A stretch of 64,000 bases of DNA, taken from JAIBJN01 sp963811635 (GTDB lineage Bacteria; Actinomycetota; Thermoleophilia; Gaiellales; Gaiellaceae). The stretch is taken from contig CAWESB010000011.1 in the NCBI GenBank assembly GCA_963811635.1, forward strand, positions 1 to 64,000, in the 5' to 3' direction. The notes under the pieces were generated by a model. It ran no database searches. It saw nothing but the letters and a program-made list of their open reading frames with translations, and had not been told where the DNA came from. Shown here one piece after another: positions 46,498 to 54,134 of the stretch. Both the position numbers and the translations under genes were made by a program. Position 1 is the first letter of the stretch; every line of letters starts with the position of its first letter.

Positions 46498-47808
46498 GTG
46501 GCCTCGACGAACCCTTTGAGGGAGCTTCCTTCGGTGGACGAGCTCATCGGCCGGAAGGAGCTGGAAGCCCTCGTCGACGAGCACGGCCGCGCCATCGTCC
46601 TGGCGGCGGCGCGGGCGGCGCTCGAGCGGGCCCGGGAGGAGGTCAAGGCCGGGCTGCCGGCGGGAGACCTCGTCGAGCGCACCGCCGCGGAGGTTCAGGC
46701 GCGCCTGCGGCCCAGCCTGCGACGGGTTCTCAACGCGACGGGCGTGATCGTGCACACGAACCTGGGGCGCGCCCCGCTGGCGGAGGCGGCGCTCGAGCGA
46801 GTGCGCGAAGTTGGCGCGGGCTACTCCAATCTCGAGTACGACGCCGAGGCCGGCGCGCGGGGGTCTCGCCAGGACCACGTCGCCGCCGTCCTCCGCGAGC
46901 TGACGGGCGCCGAGTCCGCGCTCGTGGTCAACAACAACGCCGCGGCGGTCCTGCTGGCGCTCGCCGCCCTGGCGGAGGGCCGCGAGGTGGTCGTCTCGCG
47001 CGGGGAGCTGATCGAGATCGGCGACGGCTTCCGCATCCCGGATGTGCTCGCCCGCTCCGGGGCGACGCTGGTCGAGGTCGGGACCACCAACCGCACGCGG
47101 CTCGCCGACTACGAGCGCGCCGTCACCGAGCGGACCGCCGTCTTGCTCCGCGTGCACCAGTCGAACTTCCGTATGGTCGGGTTCACCGAGCAGCCGCGCG
47201 CCCGGGACCTCGCACGCCTCGCTGAGCGGCACGGGCTCGCCCTCGTCGACGACCTCGGCTCGGGTGCCCTGGTCGAGACCGGGGACGAGCCGACCGTCCG
47301 GGCGGCGGTCGAGTCCGGCGCCCACGTCGTCACGTTCTCCGGCGACAAGCTGCTGGGCGGGCCGCAGGCCGGGATCGCGGTCGGCCGCGCCGACCTCGTC
47401 GAGCGCATGCGCCGCCATCCTCTCCAGCGCGCTCTCCGCCCGGACAAGCTCACCCTGGCGGCGCTCGAGGGGACGCTCGCCCTCTACCGGGCCGGAAGCC
47501 GCGACCTGCCGGTCCTGCGGATGCTCGAGGAGCCGGCCGAGACCGTGCAGGCGCGCGCGGAGCGGCTGGCCCACCTGACGGGCGGCGACGTCGAGGAGAC
47601 GACGGCCCGCTCCGGTGGCGGCGCGCTCCCCCTCACCGAGATCGAGAGCTACGCGTGCGCCCTCCCGCTCGAGCTCGCCGAGCCGCTTCGCCGAGGCGAT
47701 CCGGCCGTGGTCGGAATCGTCCGCGAGGATCGCCTGCTGCTCGACTGCCGCACGCTCTCCGACCCGGAGGTCGAGGAGGCCGCGGAGGCCGTCGCCCGGT
47801 GCCGCTGA
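46498..47808 (+). CDS. selA: L-seryl-tRNA(Sec) selenium transferase
   Basis: 436-residue SelA, the PLP enzyme that turns Ser-tRNA(Sec) into Sec-tRNA(Sec) using selenophosphate. N-terminal tRNA-binding helices (Leu-Pro-Ser-Val-Asp-Glu-Leu), Asn-Ala-Thr-Gly-Val-Ile-Val-His-Thr-Asn-Leu-Gly-Arg-Ala, Val-Asn-Asn-Asn-Ala-Ala-Ala-Val and the PLP lysine in Phe-Ser-Gly-Asp-Lys-Leu-Leu-Gly-Gly-Pro-Gln (near residue 284). GTG start; a TATCAT box lies 8 nt upstream (46484-46489). It overlaps selB by 10 bp. With selB and the tRNA gene it forms a compact selenocysteine locus. Confidence 0.95.
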   Translation: MASTNPLRELPSVDELIGRKELEALVDEHGRAIVLAAARAALERAREEVKAGLPAGDLVERTAAEVQARLRPSLRRVLNATGVIVHTNLGRAPLAEAALERVREVGAGYSNLEYDAEAGARGSRQDHVAAVLRELTGAESALVVNNNAAAVLLALAALAEGREVVVSRGELIEIGDGFRIPDVLARSGATLVEVGTTNRTRLADYERAVTERTAVLLRVHQSNFRMVGFTEQPRARDLARLAERHGLALVDDLGSGALVETGDEPTVRAAVESGAHVVTFSGDKLLGGPQAGIAVGRADLVERMRRHPLQRALRPDKLTLAALEGTLALYRAGSRDLPVLRMLEEPAETVQARAERLAHLTGGDVEETTARSGGGALPLTEIESYACALPLELAEPLRRGDPAVVGIVREDRLLLDCRTLSDPEVEEAAEAVARCR

Positions 47809-49544
47809 CCGTCGGCACTGCCGGCCACATCGACCACGGAAAGACCTGGCTCGTCCGGGCGCTGACCGGGAAGGACACCGACCGCCTGCCGGAGGAGCAG
47901 GAGCGCGGCATCTCCATCGACCTCGGCTATGCCCCGCTCGAGCTCGCCGACGGACGGCAGCTGTCGCTGGTCGACGTCCCGGGCCACGAGCGCTTCGTCC
48001 GGAACATGGTCGCCGGGGCGACCGGCATCGACCTGTTCCTGCTCGTCGTCGACGCCGGCGAGGGAGCGCGGCCGCAGACGCGAGAGCACCTCGCGATCGT
48101 TCGGCTGCTGGGCATCGAGCACGGCGTCGTCGCGGTCACCAAGGTGGACGCCGTGGACGAGGAGACCCGGGAGCTGGCCCTGCTCGAGGCCCGCGAGCTG
48201 GTCCCGGGCGTCGCGGTCGTCGCCACGAGCGCCCGCACGGGTGAAGGGCTCGACGAGCTGCGGGCCGCGCTGGCCGAGGCCGCCGACCGGGTCGAGCAGC
48301 GCCCCGCGACGCGTCCGACCCGCCTCTTCGTCGACCGCGTGTTCACCCTGCGCGGGATCGGCACGGTCGTGACCGGGACGCTCTGGTCCGGCTCCGTCGG
48401 CGAGGGTGACGAGCTGCGGGCGGAGCCGGCCGGCCTCGACGTCCGCGTCCGAAGCGTGCAGGTCCACGACCGGCCGGTCGAGCGCGCCGAGGCCGGGCAG
48501 CGCGTCGCGGTCGCGCTGCCGGGGGTCGAGCGCTCCCAGCTACGGCGCGGCGACGCCCTCGTCGCGGCCGGCGCCTACCCCTCGAGCTACCGGCTCGACA
48601 TCGCCCTCGACGCCCTGTCCGAGATCGCCGACGGAGCGCGTCTCCACGTCCATCACGGGACGGCCGAGCACCTCGCACGCGTCGTCCGCATCGACGGAGG
48701 GCACGCCCAGCTCCGGCTCGCCTCGCCGGTGGTCGCTGCGCGCGGCGACCATGTCGTCCTGCGGGAGGGGACGACGCTCGGCGGTGGCATCGTGCTCGAC
48801 CCGGCACCTCCGAGGCGCACGTCCGGGGAGCGACTCGACCTGCTCGAGCGGGGCGACCCGGCTTCGATCGTGCTGGCGACGCTCTCCGCGGCCGGGGAGC
48901 CGCTGCGGCGCGACGAGCTCGCCCGGCGAGCGCTGCTCTCCCCGGAGGAGCTCGACGCCGGGCTGGCCGCGACCGTGCGGGCAGGCGACTGGTATCTCAC
49001 GGAGGAGCTGCTCGAGGAGCTCCGCTACGGCGTCGTCCGCGCGCTCGACGCGCGCGCCGCGGAGTCCTCGCTCGATCCCGGCATCCCGGTCGCGGAGCTT
49101 CTGCCGCAGCGGCCGTGGGCGGCTGCGCTCCTGCCGCTCCTCCCCATCGAGCGGCGCGGCGCGAAGGCCTACGCGCCGGGCGCGACGGCGCGGCTCGGCG
49201 ACCGGGCCGAGGCCGCCGACCGGGTCGAGGACGAGCTCGACGAATCCGGCTACACGCCGGTGAAGATCGAGGACGCCGAGCTGGCGAAATACCTCGAGAA
49301 CGCGGGCCGGCTCGTCCGCCTAGGCGACGGCCTGGCGGTCGGCATCCCCGCCTTCGAGGAGGCGAGGCGGCTGCTCGTGGAGGAGTGCACCGCCGCCGGC
49401 TCGATCACGCTCGCGCGCTTCCGCGACCTGCTCGGCACCTCCAGGAAGCCGGCGCAGCTCCTCCTGGAGCGCTTCGACGCCGACGGGGTCACGCGCCGCG
49501 TGGGCGACGAGCGGGTTCTGCGCCGCAAGGCGCGGACCGGCTAG
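47799..49544 (+). CDS. selB: Selenocysteine-specific elongation factor
   Basis: 581-residue SelB, a little shorter than the E. coli protein. GTPase signature: Gly-Thr-Ala-Gly-His-Ile-Asp-His-Gly-Lys-Thr (residues 5-15), Asp-Val-Pro-Gly-His-Glu-Arg-Phe and Thr-Lys-Val-Asp. EF-Tu-like domains II and III follow, then C-terminal winged helices (about 380-581) that bind the SECIS hairpin of mRNAs. Delivers Sec-tRNA to ribosomes at UGA. The GTG start overlaps selA by 10 bp. No SECIS-like hairpin or selenoprotein gene was recognised in this window. Confidence 0.94.
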   Translation: MPLTVGTAGHIDHGKTWLVRALTGKDTDRLPEEQERGISIDLGYAPLELADGRQLSLVDVPGHERFVRNMVAGATGIDLFLLVVDAGEGARPQTREHLAIVRLLGIEHGVVAVTKVDAVDEETRELALLEARELVPGVAVVATSARTGEGLDELRAALAEAADRVEQRPATRPTRLFVDRVFTLRGIGTVVTGTLWSGSVGEGDELRAEPAGLDVRVRSVQVHDRPVERAEAGQRVAVALPGVERSQLRRGDALVAAGAYPSSYRLDIALDALSEIADGARLHVHHGTAEHLARVVRIDGGHAQLRLASPVVAARGDHVVLREGTTLGGGIVLDPAPPRRTSGERLDLLERGDPASIVLATLSAAGEPLRRDELARRALLSPEELDAGLAATVRAGDWYLTEELLEELRYGVVRALDARAAESSLDPGIPVAELLPQRPWAAALLPLLPIERRGAKAYAPGATARLGDRAEAADRVEDELDESGYTPVKIEDAELAKYLENAGRLVRLGDGLAVGIPAFEEARRLLVEECTAAGSITLARFRDLLGTSRKPAQLLLERFDADGVTRRVGDERVLRRKARTG

Positions 49545-49553
49545 GTTCCTCGC

Positions 49554-49646
49554 GGAGCGGCACGGGCCCGGTGGCCCAGCCGGTCTTCAAAACCGGTGAG
49601 GCGGCGTAACCCGTCGCTGGGTAGGTTCGACTCCTGCGCCGCTCCG
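49554..49646 (+). tRNA. selC: tRNA-Sec (anticodon TCA)
   Basis: 93-nt tRNA whose acceptor stem has 8 bp (GGAGCGGC 49554-49561 with GCCGCTCC 49638-49645), the lengthened stem characteristic of bacterial tRNA(Sec). The anticodon stem is CCGGT (49580-49584) with ACCGG (49592-49596), and the loop CTTCAAA carries TCA at 49587-49589. A long variable arm follows and the T arm is GTAGG/CCTGC around TTCGACT. CCA is not encoded. It lies 9 bp after selB and completes the locus. Confidence 0.93.
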
Positions 49647-49680
49647 CTCGCCGGCACGCGTCGTCTACGCTCGCCGGGTC

Positions 49681-50889
49681 ATGGGCGCAGCGATCGATCG
49701 CGTTCTCTCCATCGGCGCGGACCCCGGGGACGGTGCCGACGAGCGGTTTCGGAAGCGCCTCCTCGTCGGCGTGGCGCTCATCATCCTTCCGGTCGCGTTC
49801 ACCTGGGGCTGCGTGTACTGGGCCTTCGGCGAGCGTGGGGTCGCGCTCACGCCGTGGGCCTACACCGCCGGATCGGCGATCAGCCTCGCGGTTTTCGCGC
49901 GCAACCGGAACCTCGCCTTTCTTCGTACGGCGCAGCTGCTCCTGATCCTGATCGCGCCCGCGTTGGGGACCATCCTGGTCGGCGGTCTCGAGGAGTCGAG
50001 CACGGTGCTCGTTTGGTCGCTGCTCGCCCCGCTCGGGGCGGTCGCCTTCGGCAAGCCTGGGCGCGCCTGGCCGTGGTTCGGAGGCTTCGTCGCCGCGATC
50101 CTGCTGTCGGTCGCTCTCTCCGAAGTCGTTCGCCCGGACGCCGCCGACCTGCCCGACGGCTTCGTCAGGGCCTTCGACATCCTCAACATCATTCTCGTCT
50201 CGTTCGTTGCGATGCTGTTGCTCGTGACGTTCGCGCGGGGACGCGAGACCGCCCAGGCGCGCGTCGAGGCGCTGCTGCTCAACGTCCTCCCGGCCGAGGT
50301 CGCGCAGCGCCTCCAGTCGGATCCCAACTCGATCGCCGACCACTTCGACGAGGCCAGCATCTTGTTCGCGGACGTCGTCGACTTCACTCCGCTCTCGAGC
50401 CGCCTCGACGCGCGCGCCGTGGTCGAGCTCCTCGACCGGCTCTTCACGAGCTTCGACGAACTCGTCGACCGCCACGACGTCGAGAAGATCAAGACGATCG
50501 GCGACTGCTACATGGTCGCCGCGGGCGTCCCCACGCAGCGGCGGGACCACGCCCAGGCGCTCGCGAGGCTCGCGCTCGAGATGCGCGAGTGCGCGAAGAC
50601 CTGCCTTCCCGAAGGCAACGAGCACGACCTGCGCCTCCGCATCGGGATCAGCTCCGGGCCGGTTGTGGCCGGCGTGATCGGGCGCCGCCGCTTTCTCTAC
50701 GACCTGTGGGGCGACACCGTGAACATGGCGAGCCGGATGGAGTCCCACGGAAGCCCCGACGTCATCCAGATCACTCGCCCGACGTGGGAGCTCCTGCGCG
50801 ATGACTTCGTGGCCGAGCCGCTCGGACTCGTCGACGTGAAGGGCAAGGGCCCGGTCGAGACCTGGCGGCTCGTGGGCCCGCGTGCCTAG
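49681..50889 (+). CDS. Class III adenylate/guanylate cyclase, membrane
   Basis: 402 residues: six hydrophobic helices in the N-terminal half (about 25-195), then a class III cyclase domain (about 215-395). All key residues are seen: metal Asp in Phe-Ala-Asp-Val-Val-Asp-Phe-Thr, base-selecting Lys in Glu-Lys-Ile-Lys-Thr-Ile-Gly-Asp-Cys-Tyr-Met, second metal Asp in Gly-Asp-Cys, and Asn/Arg in Trp-Gly-Asp-Thr-Val-Asn-Met-Ala-Ser-Arg. So the enzyme should be active, most likely making cAMP (Lys). A TACGCT box lies 9 nt upstream of the ATG. Not in an operon with selB. Confidence 0.9.
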   Translation: MGAAIDRVLSIGADPGDGADERFRKRLLVGVALIILPVAFTWGCVYWAFGERGVALTPWAYTAGSAISLAVFARNRNLAFLRTAQLLLILIAPALGTILVGGLEESSTVLVWSLLAPLGAVAFGKPGRAWPWFGGFVAAILLSVALSEVVRPDAADLPDGFVRAFDILNIILVSFVAMLLLVTFARGRETAQARVEALLLNVLPAEVAQRLQSDPNSIADHFDEASILFADVVDFTPLSSRLDARAVVELLDRLFTSFDELVDRHDVEKIKTIGDCYMVAAGVPTQRRDHAQALARLALEMRECAKTCLPEGNEHDLRLRIGISSGPVVAGVIGRRRFLYDLWGDTVNMASRMESHGSPDVIQITRPTWELLRDDFVAEPLGLVDVKGKGPVETWRLVGPRA

Positions 50890-50893
50890 GTCG

Positions 50894-50914
50894 GCGGCGG
50901 CCGGTCTCCGCCGC
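50894..50914 (+). terminator. GC hairpin after the cyclase gene
   Basis: GCGGCGG (50894-50900), loop CCGGTCT, CCGCCGC (50908-50914), 4 nt after the cyclase stop. A short T-containing tail (GGTTGT) follows. Likely a weak terminator. Confidence 0.45.
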
Positions 50915-50933
50915 GGTTGTAGCCGCTGACACT

Positions 50934-50961
50934 TTGCCTTTGTCTGAAAACGAGGTATCGT
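50934..50961 (+). promoter_or_regulatory. Candidate promoter of the M28 peptidase gene
   Basis: TTGCCT (50934-50939), 16-nt spacer, TATCGT (50956-50961). The mRNA would have a leader of about 60 nt with the ribosome site AAGGGAG before ATG 51030. Plausible but weak. Confidence 0.35.
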
Positions 50962-51029
50962 CCGCGCCTGCGGCCAGGGCGGGACCTCGGCCGGCCGCAC
51001 GTCTTGGGGCAAACGACAAGGGAGAAAAT

Positions 51030-52607
51030 ATGAGGGGACTGACACGAGCCGTCGGGCGCGGACGTGTCCTAGGCTTGGTCATCGTGGTCGTCGCGTTGGC
51101 GGCCATGACATCCGCCAACGCCGCGATGGCACAGGTCTCGCAGAAAGCCTGCGACAAGCGCAACAACAACACCTACCAGAGGCTCACCCAGTGCATCAGG
51201 CTCGACCAGGTGCGGGCGCATCAGGCTGCGCTCCAGGCGATCTCCGACGCGAACGGAGGCAACCGCTTCGCGGGGCTTGCCGGCCATAACAAGTCGGTCG
51301 ACTACGTGGTCTCGAAGCTCGAGGCCGCCGGCTGGGACACGGATGTGCAGGTGTTCGACTACACCGCCTTCCGGATCCTCGGCCCCTCGGTGCTGCAGCA
51401 GACCGCACCGGGCACGATCACGTACGTCGAGGACGTCGACTTCGGAGTGATCGACCAGTCCGACCCCGGTGATGTCACCGCCGCTGTCACGGGCGTCGAC
51501 CTCCAGTTCGGGCTCGGCAACACCTCGACCAGCGGCTGTGAGGCGGCTGACTTCGCGGGCTTCCCCGTGGGGAACATCGCGCTCCTCCAGCGCGGTGTCT
51601 GCACCTTCGAGCTGAAAGCCGAGAACGCTGCGGCCGCAGGCGCCGTCGGGATCGTGATCTTCAACCAGGGGAACACGCCCGAGCGCATGGGCATCCCACC
51701 GGTCACCCTGACTGCCAATAACACCAGCGGCATCCCCGTGCTCGGCACGACCTACGCGCTGGGTGACACGCTGGCGCACACGGCGGGCCTGAGCATGCGG
51801 GTCTTCGCCAACACAGAGCGTATGGTCCTGCCGACCGCCAACGTGATCGCGGAGCGCAAGGGCAAGAACGACGACAACGTCGTCATGGCCGGCGCGCACC
51901 TCGACTCGGTGATCGACGGGCCGGGCATCAACGACAACGGCTCGGGCAGCGCAGCACTCCTCGAGGCTGCCGAGCAGCTCGCCGGCGTGAAGCTGCGGAA
52001 CACCGTCCGCCTCGCGTGGTGGACCGCTGAGGAGAGCGGTCTCGTCGGCTCGACGAACTACGTCAACGGGCTGAGTGACGAAGAGCTCGCACGCATCGCG
52101 CTGTACCTCAACTTCGACATGGTCGGCTCGCCGAACTACATCTTCATGACACAGGACGCCGATCAGTCGACCTTCCCCGGTGCGGTCATTCCGGACGGCT
52201 CGGTCGCGATCGAGGATCTGTTCGAGTCCTTCTACACGCTGAAGGGCGAGCCGTACGACGACGCCGCGTTCGACGGACGCAGCGACTACCAGGCGTTCAT
52301 CCTCAACGACGTTCCCGCCGGCGGCCTCTTCACCGGCGCGGAGGTTCCCAAGACCGCCGAGCAGGCGGCCATCTGGGGCGGCACCGTGGGCGCGCAGTTC
52401 GACCCGTGCTACCACCAGGCCTGCGACACGTTCGCGAACAACAACGACCACGCGCTCGACGTCAACTCCGACCTGATCGGGTTCGCGCTCCTGACCTTCG
52501 CGTACTCGACCGAGACGGTGAACGGCGTTCCGGGCGACAAGGTTCCCGGCCAGGGCAGGTCCGAGCTTCCGGACCCGGCCGGCTCGGAGGGGACCTTCAT
52601 CCCGTAA
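51030..52607 (+). CDS. Secreted M28-family aminopeptidase with PA domain
   Basis: 525 residues. Signal peptide (1-35, ending Ala-Asn-Ala-Ala-Met-Ala-Gln), a PA insert (about 130-270, Asn-Ile-Ala-Leu-Leu-Gln-Arg-Gly-Val-Cys-Thr-Phe) and an M28 catalytic domain. Zinc ligands are seen: Ala-Gly-Ala-His-Leu-Asp-Ser-Val, Gly-Ile-Asn-Asp-Asn-Gly-Ser-Gly, Trp-Thr-Ala-Glu-Glu-Ser-Gly, Asn-Phe-Asp-Met-Val-Gly and a distal His in the C-terminal Cys-Tyr-His-Gln-Ala-Cys. Takes amino acids off peptides outside the cell. ATG 51030 has AAGGGAG upstream. A terminator follows. The codon use is slightly less GC-rich than neighbours. Confidence 0.92.
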   Translation: MRGLTRAVGRGRVLGLVIVVVALAAMTSANAAMAQVSQKACDKRNNNTYQRLTQCIRLDQVRAHQAALQAISDANGGNRFAGLAGHNKSVDYVVSKLEAAGWDTDVQVFDYTAFRILGPSVLQQTAPGTITYVEDVDFGVIDQSDPGDVTAAVTGVDLQFGLGNTSTSGCEAADFAGFPVGNIALLQRGVCTFELKAENAAAAGAVGIVIFNQGNTPERMGIPPVTLTANNTSGIPVLGTTYALGDTLAHTAGLSMRVFANTERMVLPTANVIAERKGKNDDNVVMAGAHLDSVIDGPGINDNGSGSAALLEAAEQLAGVKLRNTVRLAWWTAEESGLVGSTNYVNGLSDEELARIALYLNFDMVGSPNYIFMTQDADQSTFPGAVIPDGSVAIEDLFESFYTLKGEPYDDAAFDGRSDYQAFILNDVPAGGLFTGAEVPKTAEQAAIWGGTVGAQFDPCYHQACDTFANNNDHALDVNSDLIGFALLTFAYSTETVNGVPGDKVPGQGRSELPDPAGSEGTFIP

Positions 52608-52627
52608 CCAACGCTTGACCGCAGAAC

Positions 52628-52657
52628 AAGAGGGGCGGCCAATCGGCCGCCCCTCTT
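52628..52657 (+). terminator. Intrinsic terminator after the M28 gene
   Basis: AAGAGGGGCGGCC (52628-52640), loop AATC, GGCCGCCCCTCTT (52645-52657): 13-bp perfect stem followed by TCTTTC. The best intrinsic terminator in this window. Confidence 0.9.
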
Positions 52658-52772
52658 TCTTTCCGACCGATGAGTTTCTCCGCTGCCCCCGGTCGAAACC
52701 GGTACCGATGTTCGATCCGAGATGTGAGCGCCCGCGCGTGGTTGCGCCGCCGGCGTCTATGTTCCCCTCGCG

Positions 52773-54127
52773 ATGAGCGCCGCTGACGGTCTTGCCGAGC
52801 TGAACCGGTCGCTCGCCGGGCAGGCGATCGGCCCCGCAGACGCCGGATACGACGCCGCCCGCGTCTGCTACAACGCCGCCGTCGAGCGCCGGCCCGCCGT
52901 GATCGTGCTCTGCCGGGGAGCGGGAGACGTCGCTACAGCCTTCGACTTCGCGCGAGCACGCGGCGCCTGGAAGTGGCAGTGCGAGGCGGCGGGCACAACC
53001 CGGCGGGGCATTGCGTGGTCGACGACGGCCTCGTGATCGACCTGTCGCGGATGCGCCGGGTCGACGTGGACGCCGAGACGCGAGTAGCCCGGGCCGAAGG
53101 CGGGTCGACCTGGCTCGACTTCGACGGAGCGACGCAGGCGGTCGGCCTCGTGACGCCCGGGGGGATCGTCGGCTCCACCGGAGTGTGCGGCCTGACCCTA
53201 GGCGGCGGAATCGGGCATCTCACGGCCCAGCACGGCCTCACCTGCGACAACCTCGTCGGGGCCGAGCTCGTCACCCCGGACGGGAGCCTCGTCCGCGCGA
53301 GCTCGGACGAGAATCCCGAGCTTCTCTGGGGCCTCCGGGGTGCCGGCGGGAACTTCGGCGTGGCGACGTGGCTCGAGTTCGGCCTGCATCCGCTCGAAAC
53401 CGTCGTCGGCGGGAGGCTGACGTACACCGGTCCGGGCGTCAGGGACGAGCTGCGTCGCTTTCGCGACCTCGTCGCGACTTCGCCGCGCGACTTCAGCTGC
53501 CAGGCGGTGATCTCGCTGGCCGAGTCGCTTGAGCCGGTTCTGATCATCGCCCCCTGCTACACGGGCTCGGCCGCCGACCCGGCGGAGCTGCAGGCGTTGC
53601 GCGCGGAGCCGGGCCTGGTCGAGGACGGCGTTCGCCGACGGCCCTTTGTCGAACAGCAGGCGCTCTTCGACGCGCCGTACGGCGAGAACCGGCACTACTG
53701 GAAGGGCCACTTCGTCCGCGAGCTCCCGGACGACCTGATCGACGAGCTCCTCGAGCGGATCGTCGCGCTCGACCGGGTGCCGGGAGACATCCTGATCGAG
53801 TCGCTGCACGGCGCTCCGAAGGACGAGGATGCCCCCGCAGGAGCGCTCGGCTTTCGCCGGGCGGCGTTCAACGTGAGCGCCATGGCGACCTGGCCGGATG
53901 CAGCGTTCGACCAGCAGCACATCGCGTGGGCGCGCGAGACGGCGGCGGCGATCGAGCCGTGGTCGCTCGCGGGAGGCGGCTACGTCAACTACATGCAGGC
54001 GGACGAGCCGATCGAGCGCGTGCGGGCCGCGTTCGGCGACGAGACCTTCGAGCGACTGCGGGCGCTGAAGCGCCGCTACGACCCGGCCAACGTGCTGCGC
54101 CGGAACCAGAACGTCCCCCCGGGCTGA
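52773..54127 (+). pseudogene. FAD-linked oxidoreductase (BBE-like), frameshifted
   Basis: Two frames make up one protein. 52773-53036 gives the N-terminal part (to about Phe-Asp-Phe-Ala-Arg-Ala-Arg-Gly), and the frame from 52973 to 54127 continues with Ala-Val-Arg-Gly-Gly-Gly-His-Asn, the FAD-binding loop, then Leu-Thr-Leu-Gly-Gly-Gly-Ile-Gly, the oxygen-binding region and the C-terminal Tyr-Val-Asn-Tyr. The reading frame changes near 52960-52975, as if one base were missing or two added. Either a disabled gene or an assembly or sequencing error. The intact protein would be about 450 residues, as usual for berberine-bridge-like oxidases. Substrate unknown. Confidence 0.8.
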
Positions 54128-54134
54128 TCCGCCC

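Noticed and set aside
49554..49646. tRNA-Leu or tRNA-Ser based on the long variable arm
   Set aside because: Anticodon TCA, the 8-bp acceptor stem and its place after selB fit tRNA-Sec; Ser and Leu do not.
52973..54127. Shorter intact FAD oxidase starting at GTG 52973
   Set aside because: It would lack the conserved N-terminal segment that is clearly present in the neighbouring frame.
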